The position numbers and the translations under genes are program-made. Source: an uncultured Clostridia bacterium (GTDB lineage: Bacteria > Bacillota > Clostridia > Christensenellales > UBA1242). Taken from it: a stretch of DNA of 5,647 bases. Of this stretch, positions 5,201 to 5,647 are shown in pieces. Below the pieces are notes generated by a model. It was not told the origin of the DNA. It saw only the letters and a list, made by a program, of their open reading frames with translations, and searched no databases. The first letter of the stretch is position 1. Each line of letters starts with the position of its first letter. Where the stretch lies: contig CANQWP010000054.1 in assembly GCA_947627585.1 (NCBI GenBank), positions 1 through 5,647 on the forward strand. Direction: 5' to 3'.

Positions 5201-5647
5201 ATATTTTTCGTGTCCAACACCGCCTTCGGCAACGATGAAGTTTTGATAGGCAATTTCACTTGAAAGCTCTGCATCAACATCAAACACGGCGTCAAATTCT
5301 TCAACGGCCGAATCGTTATAGTCGCCACCCAACATTTCTTTGTAAAGTTTCACGCGAACTGTCGATTTTCCATTGCTCCAAATGACAAAAATTTCAACTT
5401 CTTTGTCTTTGATTGCTGTCAAGCTTGCAAGCCCACCATATTCTTCTTCTGCCGAGCAACGAATTGTCTGTTTCTCTCCGTTGTCGCTCACATATTCCCA
5501 GCCATAAAATTCATAGCCATCAACTGGATGTTTCCAGCCAAGCGTCTCAAATTTTGGAAGTGTGACTTCTTCAGAATATGAGAAGAGGAAGCTTCTTGAT
5601 GCCTCGTTATAAAGTTTCTGGCTGTGGCCGGTTTCTTCTGATTTGAT
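2246..5647 (-). CDS. Very large repeat-containing membrane-anchored surface protein, N-terminus cut by window edge
   Basis: The reading frame is open from the TAA at 2246-2248 to the right edge: 1133 residues, no stop, so the true start is outside. A GTG at 5489-5491 is an internal Val, because repeat sequence continues unbroken upstream of it. Architecture (residues counted from the window edge): Flg_new-like module 20-93; five two-domain repeats at 97-1015, each a MucBP-like half ending in a TVVxIYYR-type strand plus a divergent InlB-B-like half with a GY/F..G-F/W core; a canonical Flg_new module at 1016-1092; a Trp-rich transmembrane helix at 1096-1118 (WWWLWLLIALIVV and on); and a basic tail ERRRRKKKMKYMSKQ. 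It is strongly acidic with a single Cys (residue 64). These features indicate an exported protein with its repeats outside and a short cytoplasmic tail. There is no LPxTG motif. By family analogy it is an adhesin- or stalk-like surface protein; the ligand is unknown. Confidence 0.9.
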   Translation of the reverse strand: MKSEETGHSQKLYNEASRSFLFSYSEEVTLPKFETLGWKHPVDGYEFYGWEYVSDNGEKQTIRCSAEEEYGGLASLTAIKDKEVEIFVIWSNGKSTVRVKLYKEMLGGDYNDSAVEEFDAVFDVDAELSSEIAYQNFIVAEGGVGHEKYFNLQGFEFDPSKIETTTVGLGGLTNPENTISIYYKRIRYRVTILLDESIQNAEVSASESNRVFTESDHVWLVPYEDTITLEILEALGYHDAKFTYMIGEQTHELHNGETLKITDNVVLTAVAIPDPDTEYTIKIFKQTLELDYSADPIEITGNGTTATDINIEAVKKLIEDAVANEELLAKHPELKDLLEGFTFSISSFGAGGGKILGDGSSVVEMRYSRNQFVVNVETELLEAFDEFDEGGAELYENEVVLRFVLNRGYKLEQEDFVIQDEDGTDVEILEFSQELEGLFETATTLKFKMPAKAVHVTISPEALPSKYRVYYWLQNVTLDDFDQGTDNFAPADFSDLTGTPITRDMLYDKEKFDSFDAFAESLPGFLLSYTTIDDKSVKISGSEDTVVDVYFIRKSLTLNLKISDEMGGFNSDSLNVQAEGKPLPVITFPEEWHPAYGQRVSVSLDILPGFTFGGFFVDGQNAQELEGFEVSDMTLSFVDEMDEIEIEIVINANLDTEFTIEYWREIRGENTFNKLTSKVDHGKTNSPLEEEDIIAKYVTNAETFLEELYVANDFFGYEYNHLEASIRDLDVSTHVTIDGEGKTVIRLYYNLIRLRINFEYELNQVESASVTPEAEDYQFGSRVQIEALSKQGYVITGFEVDGTSVEFEQDAENERLYSFALTLSYDHNITIKVLSDVGTANYTVEYYFELVEGSEDELRETVVVENAETESEIVLADLAKAVEGYTYDKDRSEEITYYVEGDGTTVVKIYYRLIWVEFKVTYQAGIESVNVEGYPSQDGFEYINENAAAKVKYYRAKYSKVLRLRVTTEEGFVFTGWALTIGDGAKRQLENSSAQTGYLFTVVSQDFLLTAQTDNSTVKFLFNPNNGSGEIIEIERKYGETFTLWINKFTNGNKIFVGWATSPDGEIAFFDGDELTVNFHGTLVLYAIWKNPETNWWWLWLLIALIVVIALIVLIVWIERRRRKKKMKYMSKQ
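2294..2362 (-). other. C-terminal transmembrane anchor of the surface protein
   Basis: Encodes WWWLWLLIALIVV followed by IALIVLIVWI, 23 uninterrupted hydrophobic residues led by four Trp, then a basic stretch (ERRRRKKK). The positive-inside rule puts the short tail in the cytoplasm and the repeats outside. Confidence 0.88.
2372..2602 (-). repeat. Canonical Flg_new (Listeria-Bacteroides repeat) module
   Basis: Residues 1016-1092 of the partial protein: VKFLFNPNNGSGE, KYGETFTLW, FVGWATSPDGE, FFDGDELTV and LVLYAIWK match the family in order (nGGtG, YGe, f.GW.t..dG, y.dG, ltLyAiW). It is the last folded module before the membrane helix. Confidence 0.85.
2603..5359 (-). repeat. Five tandem two-domain protein repeats (MucBP-like + divergent InlB-B-like)
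   Basis: Unit bounds by nucleotide: 4817-5359, 4253-4816, 3683-4252, 3131-3682 and 2603-3130 (181, 188, 190, 184 and 176 residues). Each first half opens with a YTVEYY-like strand (VRVKLY, EYTIKIF, KYRVYYW, EFTIEYW, NYTVEYY). It passes a variable, often helical segment to a G-F/Y-x-F/Y or similar core (LQGFEF, LEGFTF, LPGFLL, FFGYEY, VEGYTY) and ends with a Gly-rich turn and ISIYYKR, VEMRYSR, VDVYFIRK, IRLYYNL or VKIYYRL. Each second half has a G-Y/F core such as PGFTFGGFFVDG, QGYVITGFEVDG or EGFVFTGWALT. The copies are strongly diverged, with no long DNA identity visible, so this is old duplication. Confidence 0.75.
5360..5647 (-). repeat. Flg_new (InlB B-repeat-like) module at the N-terminal side of the array
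   Basis: Within the large gene, residues about 20-93 show the family pattern: VTLPKF near 29-33, then DGYEFYGWEY at 43-52, an SDNGE turn, LASLTAIKD and the closing strand EIFVIWS. It is closer to the canonical Listeria-Bacteroides repeat than the five halves that follow. The first residues belong to a preceding segment that is cut. Confidence 0.65.

Noticed and set aside
2603..5359. Possible CRISPR or DNA-level tandem repeat in the right half
   Set aside because: The periodicity exists only at the protein level, with diverged units of over 500 bases; no short identical repeats with spacers.
1..5647. Defence island, prophage or mobile element
   Set aside because: No transposase, integrase, terminal repeats, nuclease or toxin-antitoxin pair is visible; the genes are ordinary chromosomal types.

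Overview
The window reads as chromosomal DNA from a low-GC Gram-positive bacterium (Bacillota; perhaps an uncultured gut-type clostridial lineage, which is only a guess). The evidence is the A/T-rich sequence, AAGGAG/GGAGG ribosome sites, short A/T-flanked hairpin terminators, and a surface protein built from MucBP-like and InlB-B/Flg_new-like modules. Genes end in TGA or TAA and Trp is encoded by TGG, so the standard bacterial code (table 11) applies, not the mollicute code.

Layout. (1) 1-548, minus: the N-terminal 182 residues of an ABC-transporter ATPase of the DrrA/CcmA-like export type, cut by the left edge. (2) 549-719: a divergent promoter region with an extended -10 box for the ABC gene, a clear sigma-A-type promoter and strong RBS for the rightward gene, and an A/T-rich inverted repeat between them. 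(3) 720-1286, plus: a small Lys-rich protein with a long disordered linker and a C-terminal DUF2188 domain, closed by a symmetric terminator. (4) 1385-2050, minus: thymidylate kinase (tmk), complete, with its own promoter and RBS. (5) 2217-2247: a strong, near-symmetric terminator. (6) 2246-5647, minus: the C-terminal 1133 residues of a very large acidic repeat protein anchored by one C-terminal membrane helix. It is open to the right edge, so its true start and any signal peptide lie outside.

The genes do not form an obvious pathway. They look like separately transcribed units: a transporter, a small nucleic-acid-binding-like or unknown protein, a nucleotide-metabolism enzyme and a cell-surface adhesin-like protein. 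The most notable content is the surface protein, with five diverged two-domain repeats of 176-190 residues between two canonical Flg_new-like modules and a non-sortase membrane anchor. Next come the histone-tail-like linker on the DUF2188 protein and a promoter core, TTTGATGATAwAATwAAT, shared by the ABC and tmk genes. I found no RNA gene, CRISPR array, insertion sequence, defence system or origin.
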